64,000 nucleotides of DNA, taken from positions 3,727,001 through 3,791,000 of the forward strand of contig NC_020829.1 in the NCBI RefSeq assembly GCF_000349845.1, given 5' to 3'. The stretch comes from Pseudomonas sp. ATCC 13867. GTDB taxonomy: Bacteria > Pseudomonadota > Gammaproteobacteria > Pseudomonadales > Pseudomonadaceae. Made by a program: the position numbers and the translations under genes. The notes under the pieces are model-generated. The model did no database searches and was not told where the DNA came from. It saw nothing but the letters and a program-made list of their open reading frames with translations. Positions 17,964-26,799 of the stretch are shown here, one piece after another (position 1 is the stretch's first letter; every line of letters begins with the position of its first letter).

Positions 17964-20621
17964 TCAGGCCAGGCTCTTGCTGACCACTTCGTATACATCG
18001 CTGGACAGTTCGCCGGACGCCAGGATGCGTTCCAGCTCGGCCTTCATCAGCGCCTGGCGCTCGGGCGCGTACTTGCGCCAGCGGGTCAGGGGGGTCAGCA
18101 GGCGCGAGGCGATCTGCGGGTTGAGCGCATTGAGCGTGATGATCTGGTCCGCCAGAAAGCGGTAGCCGGCGCCGTCGGCGCGGTGGAAGTTCACCGCGTT
18201 CTGGTTGGCGAAGGCGCCGATCAGCGCGCGGATCTTGTTCGGGTTCTTCAGGGTGAAGGCCGAATGATTCATCAGCGCCTGCACGCGCTCCAGCCCGCCC
18301 GGCAGGGTGCAGCCGGCCTGCACGCTGAACCACTGGTCCATCACCAGCGGGTCATCCTTGAAGTAGTCGGCGAACATCGCCAGCGCCTCGGCCTTCTCGC
18401 TCTCGAACGACGAGTTGACCAGCACGGCCAGCGAGGTGAGGCGCTCGGTCATGTTGTCGCAATCCTTGTACTGCTCCTGGCAGGCGGCGAGCACGTCGGC
18501 CTTGCCGCTCTGCATCAGGTAGGACAGGGAAATGTTCTGCAGGCTGCGGCGGGCAATGTGCGAAGCCTCGGCGACGTAGGCGGTCTCGCGGGACTGCTTG
18601 CGGTTGGCCTGGTAGCGCTCCCACAGCGGCTCGTGCAGCGCAGAGCCGATCTGCTGGCGGGCGAACTCGCGGGCAGCGTGGATGGCCTCGACGTCAGCCA
18701 CCTCGCTGATCTCGGTGAGGTACGCCTCGCTGGGCAGCGAGAGCATCTCGGCAACCATCGCCTGGTCCAGCCCGGTATCCAGCAACAGGGTGCGCAAGGC
18801 GGTGATCAGGCGCTCGTCGAGCACCAGCGTCTCGCCACGCTGGTGCTGGCCGATCAGCTCCTGCAACACTTGCACGGACAGCTGCTGGCCGGCTTCCCAG
18901 CGATTGAAGCCGTCCTCGTCGTGCTGCATGAGGAACATCAGTTGGTCGCGGTCATAGGGGAAGCTCAGCTTCACCGGCGCGGAGAAGCCACGCAGCAGCG
19001 ACGGCAGCGGCTTCTCCGCGAGACCGACGAAGGTGAAGGACTGCTCGGCCTCGGTGACCTGCAGCACGCGATCGCTGCCGTGGGCGTGCTCTTCACCTTG
19101 CAGGCGCAGCGGCAGGGCGTTGCCCAGCTTGTCGATCAGGCCCATCTGCACCGGGATGACGAAGGGCTGTTTCTCGCTCTGTCCCGGCGTGGCCGGGCAG
19201 CTCTGGCGGAAGGTCAGGGTGTAGCTCTGCGCGGCGGCGTCGAAGCGCTCCTCCACCGCCAGGCGCGGGGTGCCGGACTGGCTGTACCAGCGCTTGAACT
19301 GGGTGAGGTCGACGCCGTTGGCGTCTTCCATGGCCTTGACGAAGTCGTCGCAGGTCACGGCCTGGCCGTCATGGCGCTGGAAGTACAGGTCGGTGCCCTT
19401 GCGGAAGCCATCGGCGCCCAGCAGGGTGTGGATCATGCGCACCACTTCCGCGCCCTTCTCATAGACGGTCAGGGTGTAGAAGTTGGAAATCTCGATGAAG
19501 GAATCCGGGCGCACCGGGTGCGCCATGGGGCCGGCGTCCTCGGCGAACTGGTTGGTGCGCAGGAAGGCCACGTCCTCGACGCGCTTGACCGTGCGCGAGT
19601 TCATGTCGGCGGAGAACTCGCTGTCGCGGAACACGGTGAAGCCTTCCTTGAGCGACAGCTGGAACCAGTCGCGGCAGGTCACGCGGTTGCCCGACCAGTT
19701 GTGGAAGTATTCGTGGGCCACCACGCCTTCGACACGCTGGTGCGCGGCGTCGGTGGCGGTCTCGGCCTTGGCCAGCACGCAGCTGGAGTTGAAGATGTTG
19801 AGGCCCTTGTTCTCCATCGCGCCCATGTTGAAGTCGTTGACCGCGACGATCATGAAGATGTCCAGGTCGTACTCGCGGCCGTAGACCTTCTCGTCCCAGC
19901 GCATCGAGTTCTTCAGGCTGTCCATGGCGTGCTGGACCTTGTCGATGTTTTCCGGCTCGACGTAGATGCGCAGGGTGACTTCGCGCTCGCTCAGGGTGGT
20001 GAACTGGTCTTCCACGCACCAGAGGTCGCCGGCGACCAGGGCGAACAGGTAGGCCGGCTTCTTGAACGGGTCCTGCCAGGTCGCCCAGTGGCGACCGCCC
20101 TCTTCCGCGCCGCTGGCCACCGGGTTGCCGTTGGACAGTAGCACCGGGTACTGGTGCTGCTCGGCCGACAGCGTGGTGGTGAAGCTGCTCATCACGTCCG
20201 GGCGGTCGAGGTAGTAGGTGATCTTGCGGAAGCCTTCGGCCTCGCACTGGGTGCAGAACATCTTGCCGGACTTGTACAGGCCTTCCAGCGCGGTGTTGCT
20301 TTCCGGGTGGATGCGCACGCTGCTGTCGACGGTGAAGGTCTTGGCCGTCGGCTGCAGGGTCAGGTGGTTCTCGTCGAGCTGGTACTGGCCGGCTTCCAGT
20401 GTCTGGTCGTCCAGCGCCAGCGACAGCAGCTCCAGTTGCTGGCCGTCGAGCACCAGCGGCGGCAGGCCGTCGCCGCGCTCCGGGTTGCGGCGCATCACCA
20501 GTTGGGCGTGGACCAGGGTGTGATCCTCGTACAGCTCGAAGGTCAGGTTGGTCTCGTCGATCAGGTACTCGGGCGCCTGATAATCCTTGAGGTAGATGAC
20601 TTTCGGTTGCTCGGTACGCAT
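17964..20621 (-). CDS. pepN: Aminopeptidase N (M1 metallopeptidase)
   Basis: 885 aa, the usual length for proteobacterial PepN. The exopeptidase motif GAMENKGLN (about residue 260) and the zinc site HEYFHNW...FQLSLKEGFTVFRD (about 296-325, HExxH-type HEYFH with a downstream Glu) are intact. It removes N-terminal residues from cytoplasmic peptides in an ATP-independent step of protein turnover. The C-terminal helical-repeat region is full length. AAGGGG precedes the ATG at 9-base spacing. It is a single-gene transcript closed by two terminators. Confidence 0.96.
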   Translation of the reverse strand: MRTEQPKVIYLKDYQAPEYLIDETNLTFELYEDHTLVHAQLVMRRNPERGDGLPPLVLDGQQLELLSLALDDQTLEAGQYQLDENHLTLQPTAKTFTVDSSVRIHPESNTALEGLYKSGKMFCTQCEAEGFRKITYYLDRPDVMSSFTTTLSAEQHQYPVLLSNGNPVASGAEEGGRHWATWQDPFKKPAYLFALVAGDLWCVEDQFTTLSEREVTLRIYVEPENIDKVQHAMDSLKNSMRWDEKVYGREYDLDIFMIVAVNDFNMGAMENKGLNIFNSSCVLAKAETATDAAHQRVEGVVAHEYFHNWSGNRVTCRDWFQLSLKEGFTVFRDSEFSADMNSRTVKRVEDVAFLRTNQFAEDAGPMAHPVRPDSFIEISNFYTLTVYEKGAEVVRMIHTLLGADGFRKGTDLYFQRHDGQAVTCDDFVKAMEDANGVDLTQFKRWYSQSGTPRLAVEERFDAAAQSYTLTFRQSCPATPGQSEKQPFVIPVQMGLIDKLGNALPLRLQGEEHAHGSDRVLQVTEAEQSFTFVGLAEKPLPSLLRGFSAPVKLSFPYDRDQLMFLMQHDEDGFNRWEAGQQLSVQVLQELIGQHQRGETLVLDERLITALRTLLLDTGLDQAMVAEMLSLPSEAYLTEISEVADVEAIHAAREFARQQIGSALHEPLWERYQANRKQSRETAYVAEASHIARRSLQNISLSYLMQSGKADVLAACQEQYKDCDNMTERLTSLAVLVNSSFESEKAEALAMFADYFKDDPLVMDQWFSVQAGCTLPGGLERVQALMNHSAFTLKNPNKIRALIGAFANQNAVNFHRADGAGYRFLADQIITLNALNPQIASRLLTPLTRWRKYAPERQALMKAELERILASGELSSDVYEVVSKSLA

Positions 20622-20710
20622 GGCTTTTGGCCCCTTGGAAGGCGGCAGGCGGGATGGGCCGGCCGGAGGAATACTGACTCTAGCGATTGGGAACGGCGCG
20701 GGCGAGTCGC

Positions 20711-20738
20711 AAGACGCATCTATTCCTGGATGCGTCTT
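20711..20738. terminator. Hairpin between DUF2797 and pepN
   Basis: A perfect 10-bp stem AAGACGCATC/GATGCGTCTT with an 8-base loop. On the minus strand, the direction of the upstream genes, it lacks a T-run, so termination is uncertain. Confidence 0.45.
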
Positions 20739-20782
20739 TCTCTAGATGCGAGCCCCGGACCTGAAATTCAATGCAGGTTCGA

Positions 20783-21610
20783 TCAGGCGCTGATGGCCAA
20801 CTGGTACGCAGTGAACTTGCGCACGTTGATCACGCCGGTATCGAAGATCAGGTACTGGCCCTTGATACCCTGCAGGGTACCCTCGACCACCGGCGTCTTG
20901 TCCAGATCGAAGCTGGTGATCTTGGCCAGGTAGGCCTCCACCGGGTAGCTGATCTCGATGGGCTCCATGTCGATCACCGGCTGGATCGCCTGCAGGCCGA
21001 AGCGCTGCTGCAGGGCGACGATGCCCTCGGCGCAGGCGTCGAAGATCTGCTCGCGGATAGCCACCAGGTCCAGCGGCTCGGCCTCGCCCTTGAGCAACGC
21101 GCGCCAGTTGGTGCGGTCGGTGACCTGGCTGCGCAGCAGGTCCTCGACGAAACCGGACTGCTGGCGGGTCGCCACGCGCATGATCGGCAGCGCCTGGCGC
21201 GCACCCTGGTCGATCCAGCGGGTCGGCACCTGGGTGGCGCGGGTGATGCCCACCTTGGCCCCCGAGGAGTTGGCCAGGTAGACCACGTGGTCGGTCATGC
21301 AGAAGCGCTCGCCCCACTCCGGCTCGCGGCAGGAGCCGTCCTCGTAGTGGCACTTCTCCGGGCTCATGATGCAGCTGTCGCATTGCGCCAGCTTGGTGAA
21401 GCACGGGTAGCAGTAGCCCTGGGCGAAGCTCTTTTTGGTCTTGCGCCCGCAGTGACAGCAGTTGATCTCGCCCAGGTACTCCAGGCGCACCGTCTTGCCG
21501 ATCAGCGGGTTTACCGGGACCTGCGCCTCGCCCAGGCGGAAGGCGTACTGCACGGGGCTTTCCAGGCGCGCCGACATCTTGTCCAGGGCGCCGCGTCCAA
21601 GCTCCTGCAT
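20783..21610 (-). CDS. DUF2797 protein with a cysteine-rich zinc-binding-like region
   Basis: 275 aa. DUF2797 features are clear: N-terminal GALDKM and PVQYAFRL, then a block with many cysteines (INCCHCGRKTKKSF, YCYPCFTKLAQCDSC, a further CMTDHVVYLA) that probably binds zinc, and a GVTRATQVPTRW-like central stretch (GITRATQVPTRWIDQGA). Function unknown. The start at 21610 overlaps the DUF1315 stop as TGATG, implying translational coupling. A longer upstream frame through DUF1315 is rejected as out-of-frame shadow. Confidence 0.85.
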   Translation of the reverse strand: MQELGRGALDKMSARLESPVQYAFRLGEAQVPVNPLIGKTVRLEYLGEINCCHCGRKTKKSFAQGYCYPCFTKLAQCDSCIMSPEKCHYEDGSCREPEWGERFCMTDHVVYLANSSGAKVGITRATQVPTRWIDQGARQALPIMRVATRQQSGFVEDLLRSQVTDRTNWRALLKGEAEPLDLVAIREQIFDACAEGIVALQQRFGLQAIQPVIDMEPIEISYPVEAYLAKITSFDLDKTPVVEGTLQGIKGQYLIFDTGVINVRKFTAYQLAISA

Positions 21611-21870
21611 CAGTGCAGCGAGTTGGAGGAGAAGAGGATGTTCGGGATCGGCTCGGCGTGGGATTCGCAGGCCTGCGGGCCCATGTAGCCGGTGTGCTGG
21701 TCCTCGGGCAGGTTGTCCATCTCCCAGGCGATCATGGCCTGCAGCGACAGCTCCTTCTGTTCCTGGGACAGCTTGCGGCCGTCGGGCCACTTGCCGATTT
21801 CCACGGCCAGCTTGAGGCTCTCGTAGATTTCGGGGGTGATGTTCTGGATCATTTCGGCGAAGGACGACAT
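21610..21870 (-). CDS. DUF1315 (YeaC-like) small protein
   Basis: 86 aa. The whole length matches the DUF1315/YeaC family: an N-terminal helix (MIQNITPEIYESLKLAVE), a GKWPDGRKLS turn, a second helix ending AMIAWE, and a C-terminal segment near HTGYM. AGGAG lies about 9 bases before the ATG. It is cotranscribed and probably coupled with the DUF2797 gene. The function of the family is unknown. Confidence 0.87.
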   Translation of the reverse strand: MSSFAEMIQNITPEIYESLKLAVEIGKWPDGRKLSQEQKELSLQAMIAWEMDNLPEDQHTGYMGPQACESHAEPIPNILFSSNSLH

Positions 21871-21966
21871 GGGCCGGCTCCTGCTGGAGAAAACGAAGCC
21901 GGCATTCTACCGGTCCGAAGGCTTTGACGCACGATCAGAGGTCAGGCGGTAGGTGATTGCCCTTGT

Positions 21967-22044
21967 GTAGGAGCGAGCTTGCTCGCGAACGGGCCCGCCG
22001 GGATGCTGCGGAGCTAAGCGGTTCGCGAGCAAGCTCTCTCCTAC
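21967..22044. repeat. REP doublet (REPIN)
   Basis: Inverted 24-base arms at 21967-21990 and 22021-22044 (core GAGCGAGCTTGCTCGCGAA; one mismatch in the second arm), separated by 30 bases, lie between DUF1315 and the rhomboid gene. Confidence 0.88.
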
Positions 22045-22057
22045 AGGTTCTGCCAAT

Positions 22058-22924
22058 TCAGTGGGCAGATCGCCGCGCCAGCAAACCGCCGACCAGGCCG
22101 CTCAGGCAACCTGCCACCAGCCCGCCGACATGGGCGCCGTTGGCGATGGAGCCGAAGCCAAGCAGGTCGATCACCCCGGACAGGCACACCAGCAGCCAGA
22201 TCAGCATCATCGCCACCACGCCCCTGGGTAACTGGTAGGCCGGCGTCGGCGCCATGCGCTGGAAGATCCAGCAGTGGCCGAGCAGCCCGTAGAGCACGCC
22301 GGACAGGCCGCCGAACAGGCTCGGCCCGCTGGCCGCGTACTGCACCAGGTTGGACACCAGCCCGAAGCCCAGGCTCAACCCCAGCAGCATCCCGGCCCCC
22401 TGGCGGTATTCGATGCGCCGGCCCAGCTCCCAGTACCACATGGCGTTCATCGCCAGATGCAGCCAGCCGAAGTGGATCAGCATCGGCGTGAGCAGCCGCC
22501 ACCACTGCCCGGACGCCAGCGTCTCGGAGAGCGGCAGGAACATCAGGCGATCCTCGCCGACCATGCGGAAATCCTGGAAGGTCAGCCAGCGCAATGTCTC
22601 CGGGTAGGTGCCGAGCAGGGTCACGGCGGCGACGACGCAGGTCACCAGCAGCACCGTGGCGGTCATCCGGCTCAGCTTCAACTGCTCCAGGAACCCCGGC
22701 CCCCGGCGCAGCGGCTCGGCCTGCACGCTGAACTGCGGATCGCCCTGTGGGTAACGCTCGTACAGCGTGCGGACCTGCTCCGCCAACTGCGCATTGGGCA
22801 CCCAGAGCACCTGCTCGCCCGACTCCTCGCTGACCCGGAACGGCACGTTCAGCCGTCGCAGCAGGTTGACGAACTCACCCAGGTCAACCGCCGCCGGCAG
22901 CCGTATCGCTTCAACCACGCTCAC
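22058..22924 (-). CDS. Rhomboid intramembrane serine protease (GlpG-like)
   Basis: 288 aa. An N-terminal cytoplasmic domain (about 1-80) precedes six helices. The rhomboid signatures are complete: H151-x4-H156-x3-N160 in TM2, catalytic S208 in GLSG of TM4, and H265 in NGAHVGG of TM6. It should cleave helical membrane substrates within the inner membrane. The GTG start overlaps the stop of the metallophosphoesterase gene as GTGA, and the three genes nadK, metallophosphoesterase and rhomboid form one overlapping operon. Confidence 0.93.
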   Translation of the reverse strand: MSVVEAIRLPAAVDLGEFVNLLRRLNVPFRVSEESGEQVLWVPNAQLAEQVRTLYERYPQGDPQFSVQAEPLRRGPGFLEQLKLSRMTATVLLVTCVVAAVTLLGTYPETLRWLTFQDFRMVGEDRLMFLPLSETLASGQWWRLLTPMLIHFGWLHLAMNAMWYWELGRRIEYRQGAGMLLGLSLGFGLVSNLVQYAASGPSLFGGLSGVLYGLLGHCWIFQRMAPTPAYQLPRGVVAMMLIWLLVCLSGVIDLLGFGSIANGAHVGGLVAGCLSGLVGGLLARRSAH

Positions 22925-23904
22925 TCATTACCCTCCGGGCGCTTCACATCCACCCACACGAACTTGCTGCGCTCCAGGCGCTGCTCGTCATCCAGTCGAT
23001 AGGCCGCCAGCTTGCCGTACATCACCGCGCTGTAGTCCAGGCAGGCCAGGTTGGGCCGGATCGGCGACGGCGTGCCGCGCCGCCAGTAGTGACCGACGAA
23101 CAGCAGCGGCTCGTCGGCGCCATAGGTCAGCAGGCTGGACTTCTGCTCTGCGCTCAGGCGTTCACTGGCGACTTCGTCGGGCAGCCCGTCGGGCTGGAAC
23201 ACGATGTCGCCATAGGTTTCCGGCGCACGGTCCTCTTCCCAGAACTTGGTACGGAAGAACGAGCGGGTGAAGCCGTCGCTGCCGGTCAGGGTCATCCCGT
23301 TGGGCAGGCGCATGTCGGTGCCGCGCAGCAGGCGGTCGCAGGCCTGCTGGGCGAAGCTGCCCGGCTCGGCGCTGGCCTTGAGGAAGGCCTCGTCGATGCG
23401 GCCGTCGTGGAACTGCTGGCACAGCGCGTCGATCACATCGTGGTCCCAGCAGGCGTGGACCATGCGGAAGCGCCCGGCGTCGAGGAACAGCGGCATGCCC
23501 TGGAACCAGCCGAGGAAGTCGCGCCAGTCCGCCGGATGGCCTTCGAACTGCTCCAGGGTTTCCTTGATCAGCCGTGCGTGGCGCGGCGTGTGCTCGCGCA
23601 CGTACTGCCGACCGCTGCCGGGCGCCGCCGGGGTGGACCAGCCGAGGGCGTTGAACTCGTGGTTGCCCATGATGCACAGCGCCTCGCCGGCGGCGACCAT
23701 GTCGTGTACCCGGTGCAGCGCCTCGCGGATGCGCGGCCCGCGGTCGATGATGTCGCCCAGGAACAGCGCCTGCCGCCGGGCGTGCCGCCAGACGCCGCCC
23801 TGCAACCGATAGCCGAGGCGCTCCAACAGGTGGTCGAGGGTATGTGCGCAGCCGTGGACGTCGCCGATCAGGTCGTACCCGCGTGCGGGGTCGAGTTCCA
23901 TCAC
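22921..23904 (-). CDS. Calcineurin-like metallophosphoesterase
   Basis: 327 aa. Metal-binding motifs are in order: GDVHG (14-18), GDIIDRG (50-56), GNHEF (80-84) and a later histidine-containing FVGHY segment. These define a PPP-like or ApaH-like serine/threonine phosphatase fold. The natural substrate is not known. Start and stop both overlap neighbours by four bases (ATGA with nadK upstream, GTGA with rhomboid downstream), so expression is coupled to NAD kinase. Confidence 0.9.
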   Translation of the reverse strand: MMELDPARGYDLIGDVHGCAHTLDHLLERLGYRLQGGVWRHARRQALFLGDIIDRGPRIREALHRVHDMVAAGEALCIMGNHEFNALGWSTPAAPGSGRQYVREHTPRHARLIKETLEQFEGHPADWRDFLGWFQGMPLFLDAGRFRMVHACWDHDVIDALCQQFHDGRIDEAFLKASAEPGSFAQQACDRLLRGTDMRLPNGMTLTGSDGFTRSFFRTKFWEEDRAPETYGDIVFQPDGLPDEVASERLSAEQKSSLLTYGADEPLLFVGHYWRRGTPSPIRPNLACLDYSAVMYGKLAAYRLDDEQRLERSKFVWVDVKRPEGNE

Positions 23905-24788
23905 TCGCTGCTCCCGAGGCGACTGCCCCAGCCCAGCTTGGTCCGGCAGACCTCGTAGTAGTTGTGGTCGATCGGGTGGATCAGGCGCAGCTTCTGCGGC
24001 TTCTTGCTCACCGTGACGGTGTCGCCCGGCGCGCAGGTGAAGTGGTTCTGCCCGTCACAGGAAACCTGCGGGTAGATCTGCATGTTCGGCGAAACGACGA
24101 TCTTCAGCTCGCTGTTGCCGTCGACCACGATGGGCCGGCCCGACAGGGTATGCGGATACATCGGCACGATGACGATGGCGTCGAGCTTGGGATGCATGAT
24201 CGGCCCGCCGGCGGACAGCGCGTAGGCGGTGGAGCCGGTCGGGGTGGCGACGATCAGGCCGTCGGCCTTCTGGCTGCAGACGAACTGGCCGTCGATGTGC
24301 AGCTCGAACTCGATCATTCGCGTGGACTTGCCGGGGTGCAGCACCACGTCGTTGAGCGCATCGCCCTGGCCGATGGACTCGCCGTGGCGACGCACCTGGG
24401 CGTCGAGCAGGAAGCGGCTCTCGACGATGTACTGGCCGCCCAGCACCTCGGCAACCTTGGTTTCCAGCTCGTCCGGGCGAATATCGGTGAGAAAGCCCAG
24501 GCTGCCACGGTTGATCCCCAGCACCGGCACCTTGTGCCGCGCCAGGGCGCGCGCCGCGCCGAGCATGCTGCCGTCGCCGCCGACTACGATCACCAGGTCG
24601 CAGATCTCGCCCATGATCTTCCGTGAGCAGGTCTGCAGGCCGTGGCCGGGCAGCACCTCGGAAATGGTGTCCTCGAGGATCACATGCAGGTGGCGCTCGA
24701 TGAGGAAACGCTTCAACCGACGGATGGTTTCCAGGACCTGGGGACTGCCCAGGCGGCCGATGATGCCGATATTGCGAAAGGGTTCCAT
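23901..24788 (-). CDS. nadK: NAD kinase
   Basis: 295 aa, the same length as other Pseudomonas NAD kinases. The conserved GGDGS motif (70-74), the GINRGSLGFLTDI segment and the later TPTGSTAYALSAGGP motif are intact. It phosphorylates NAD to NADP using ATP or polyphosphate in the cytoplasm. It is the first gene of the nadK-metallophosphoesterase-rhomboid operon and divergent from the DUF1853 gene, with 125 bases between. Confidence 0.96.
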   Translation of the reverse strand: MEPFRNIGIIGRLGSPQVLETIRRLKRFLIERHLHVILEDTISEVLPGHGLQTCSRKIMGEICDLVIVVGGDGSMLGAARALARHKVPVLGINRGSLGFLTDIRPDELETKVAEVLGGQYIVESRFLLDAQVRRHGESIGQGDALNDVVLHPGKSTRMIEFELHIDGQFVCSQKADGLIVATPTGSTAYALSAGGPIMHPKLDAIVIVPMYPHTLSGRPIVVDGNSELKIVVSPNMQIYPQVSCDGQNHFTCAPGDTVTVSKKPQKLRLIHPIDHNYYEVCRTKLGWGSRLGSSE

Positions 24789-24913
24789 GAGACTCCGGAC
24801 GGCGTTGCGCTGCGGGGATATGGGAATACAGGGATACGGCTATGCAGGAATTATGGGCGAAACGCCGAAGCAGCGGCAAACCACAGTGCGACCCGAGCGA
24901 CTAGGCTAGAGGA

Positions 24914-25858
24914 ATGAGCGCTCTCACCCTCCTGCTGGATGAACTGTTGACCGAACTGCGCCAGCCGCAGGTCCGCGACCTGGCCTGGACGCTGCTCTCA
25001 CCGCCCTTGCTGAGTCCGGGCAGCCCGGCCCTGCGCCATCCGCTGGCAGCCAGCCGCTGGCTGGCCGAGCCGGCGCGCCTGGCCGATTGGTTGCGGGCGC
25101 AGGAGCGCTCCCCCGCCGCCCTGCTGGAACAACTGGAAAGCACACCGCACCAGCGCCTGGGCCGCTACTACGAACGCCTGTGGCAGTACGCCCTGGAACA
25201 GGCCCCCGACCTCCGTCTGCTGGCCGCCAACCTGCCAGTGCGCGACAACGGCCACACCCTCGGCGAACTGGACCTGCTGCTGGAGGACGACGACGGCCTG
25301 CATCACCTCGAACTGGCCATCAAGCTCTATCTCGGCCCCGCCGAAGACGGACCGAACGCCTGGCTCGGCCCCGGCGCGGAAGATCACCTGCTGCGCAAGA
25401 TCGAACACTTCTACCAGCACCAGTTGCCGCTTTCGGCCACGCTCGAAGGGCTGAGCGTGATTCGTGCATTCAGCGAGGCCACACCCTCGGCGGGGCTCTG
25501 GCTCGGCGGCTGCCTGTTCTACCCCTGGCCGACGCGATGCCCGCCGCCCACCGGCGCCAGCGACCACCACCTGCACGGCCGCTGGCTGCACCGCCGCGAG
25601 TGGCTGCGTTACCAGGAGGTGCATCCCGAGGGCTGGCAGGTGCTGTCGCGCAAGCGCTGGCTGGCACCGGCCGCATGCGACGCCGATGAACGCTGGACTG
25701 TCGCGCAATTCGCCGACTGGTTGACGCAGTTGCCGGAGGACGGTTTTCCGCAGCTACTGGTCCGTCTGGGCTTCCGGGACGGACGCTGGCGCGAGCAGGA
25801 ACGGTTGTTCCTGGTAGGCGACCGCTGGCCGCGTGTGCACAGCGGCTATTCGCGCTGA
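24914..25858 (+). CDS. DUF1853 protein
   Basis: 314 aa. The core signatures of DUF1853 are present: LGRYYERLWQYAL, NLPVRDNGHTLGELDLLLEDD and LELAIKLYLGP. These conserved acidic/Lys residues (GELDLL...ELAIK) resemble a PD-(D/E)XK nuclease-like core, which is inference only. GAGGA lies close to the ATG. Its last 13 bases overlap the convergent PLP-enzyme gene. Confidence 0.8.
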   Translation: MSALTLLLDELLTELRQPQVRDLAWTLLSPPLLSPGSPALRHPLAASRWLAEPARLADWLRAQERSPAALLEQLESTPHQRLGRYYERLWQYALEQAPDLRLLAANLPVRDNGHTLGELDLLLEDDDGLHHLELAIKLYLGPAEDGPNAWLGPGAEDHLLRKIEHFYQHQLPLSATLEGLSVIRAFSEATPSAGLWLGGCLFYPWPTRCPPPTGASDHHLHGRWLHRREWLRYQEVHPEGWQVLSRKRWLAPAACDADERWTVAQFADWLTQLPEDGFPQLLVRLGFRDGRWREQERLFLVGDRWPRVHSGYSR

Positions 25859-26790
25859 GCGGCCAGCGCCAGGAGGCGTTCCTGCATTGCCCGTCGCCCC
25901 TGCAGTCCCCCCGTGTGGACCGCGACGATGCGGCTGCCGCGGTCGATCCGCCCCGCGGCAATCTCCTCGTGCAGCGCGAGCAGCAGCTTGCCGGTGTACA
26001 GCGGCTCCAGCGGCACGCCGCACTCGGCTTCGGTGTCCAGGATGAAGCACGCCAGCGCCGGGTCGATCCGCGCGAAGCCCTCCCGGCTGGCGTCGATCAG
26101 CCGGTAGCCGGACGCCTCGACACCGGCCTCCGTCAATAGCTCGGGCACCTGCGCCTCGACGCCGTGCCCCGGCGGCACCGCCAACACCCCCACCACCGGG
26201 TGCGCGCGCTCCTCGCCCAGCACCAGGCCGGCCAGGGTGGTGCCGCTGCCGCAGGCGACCCAGAGCTGCTGATAGTCGCTCCAGCCAATACCCGCCAGCT
26301 GTTCGCGAACCTGCCTCACCAGCACTGCGCAGCCCCGCGCGCCGGGCAATCCGCCACCGCCCTCGTCCACCGGCAGCAGATCGGGGTAGCGCTCGCGCCA
26401 GGGCGTCCAGAAGTCCGGCTCATGCCGTTGGCGATAACCGCCGTAGCCCAGCCAGTGGAGCTGCATGCCGAACTGGTGCAGATCGGCGACCGTAGGGTTG
26501 TCCTGCGCCTCGCCACGCAGCAGTCCGACGGTACGGAAACCGAACCGGGCACCGGCCGCCGCCAGGGCATGGAGGTGATTGGAATGGGCACCGCCCAGGC
26601 TCATCACGCCGTCGAGACCGAGATCGGCGGCGCGCTTCAGGTAGGGCGCGAGCTTGAACCACTTGTTGCCGGAAACGAGCGCGTCGACCTGGTCCAGGCG
26701 CAACAGCGCCAGCTCGACGCCCGCGCGTTCGAGCCACCCCAGGTGAACGGATTGCAGCGCTGCAACGGGGCGCCAGTCAGGGTAACGCAA
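25846..26790 (-). CDS. PLP-dependent D-cysteine desulfhydrase / ACC deaminase-family enzyme
   Basis: 314 aa, fold-type II PLP enzyme. The Schiff-base lysine K43 sits in SGNKWFKL, followed by LGGAHSNH and the phosphate-binding GSGTTLAG loop. The family includes D-cysteine desulfhydrase and 1-aminocyclopropane-1-carboxylate deaminase; the substrate cannot be decided by eye. No ATG exists near the N-terminus: the likely start is TTG, nine bases past the stop of the upstream coiled-coil gene, suggesting coupled translation. It converges on and overlaps DUF1853. Confidence 0.82.
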   Translation of the reverse strand: MRYPDWRPVAALQSVHLGWLERAGVELALLRLDQVDALVSGNKWFKLAPYLKRAADLGLDGVMSLGGAHSNHLHALAAAGARFGFRTVGLLRGEAQDNPTVADLHQFGMQLHWLGYGGYRQRHEPDFWTPWRERYPDLLPVDEGGGGLPGARGCAVLVRQVREQLAGIGWSDYQQLWVACGSGTTLAGLVLGEERAHPVVGVLAVPPGHGVEAQVPELLTEAGVEASGYRLIDASREGFARIDPALACFILDTEAECGVPLEPLYTGKLLLALHEEIAAGRIDRGSRIVAVHTGGLQGRRAMQERLLALAAQRE

Positions 26791-26799
26791 GGTGCCCGC

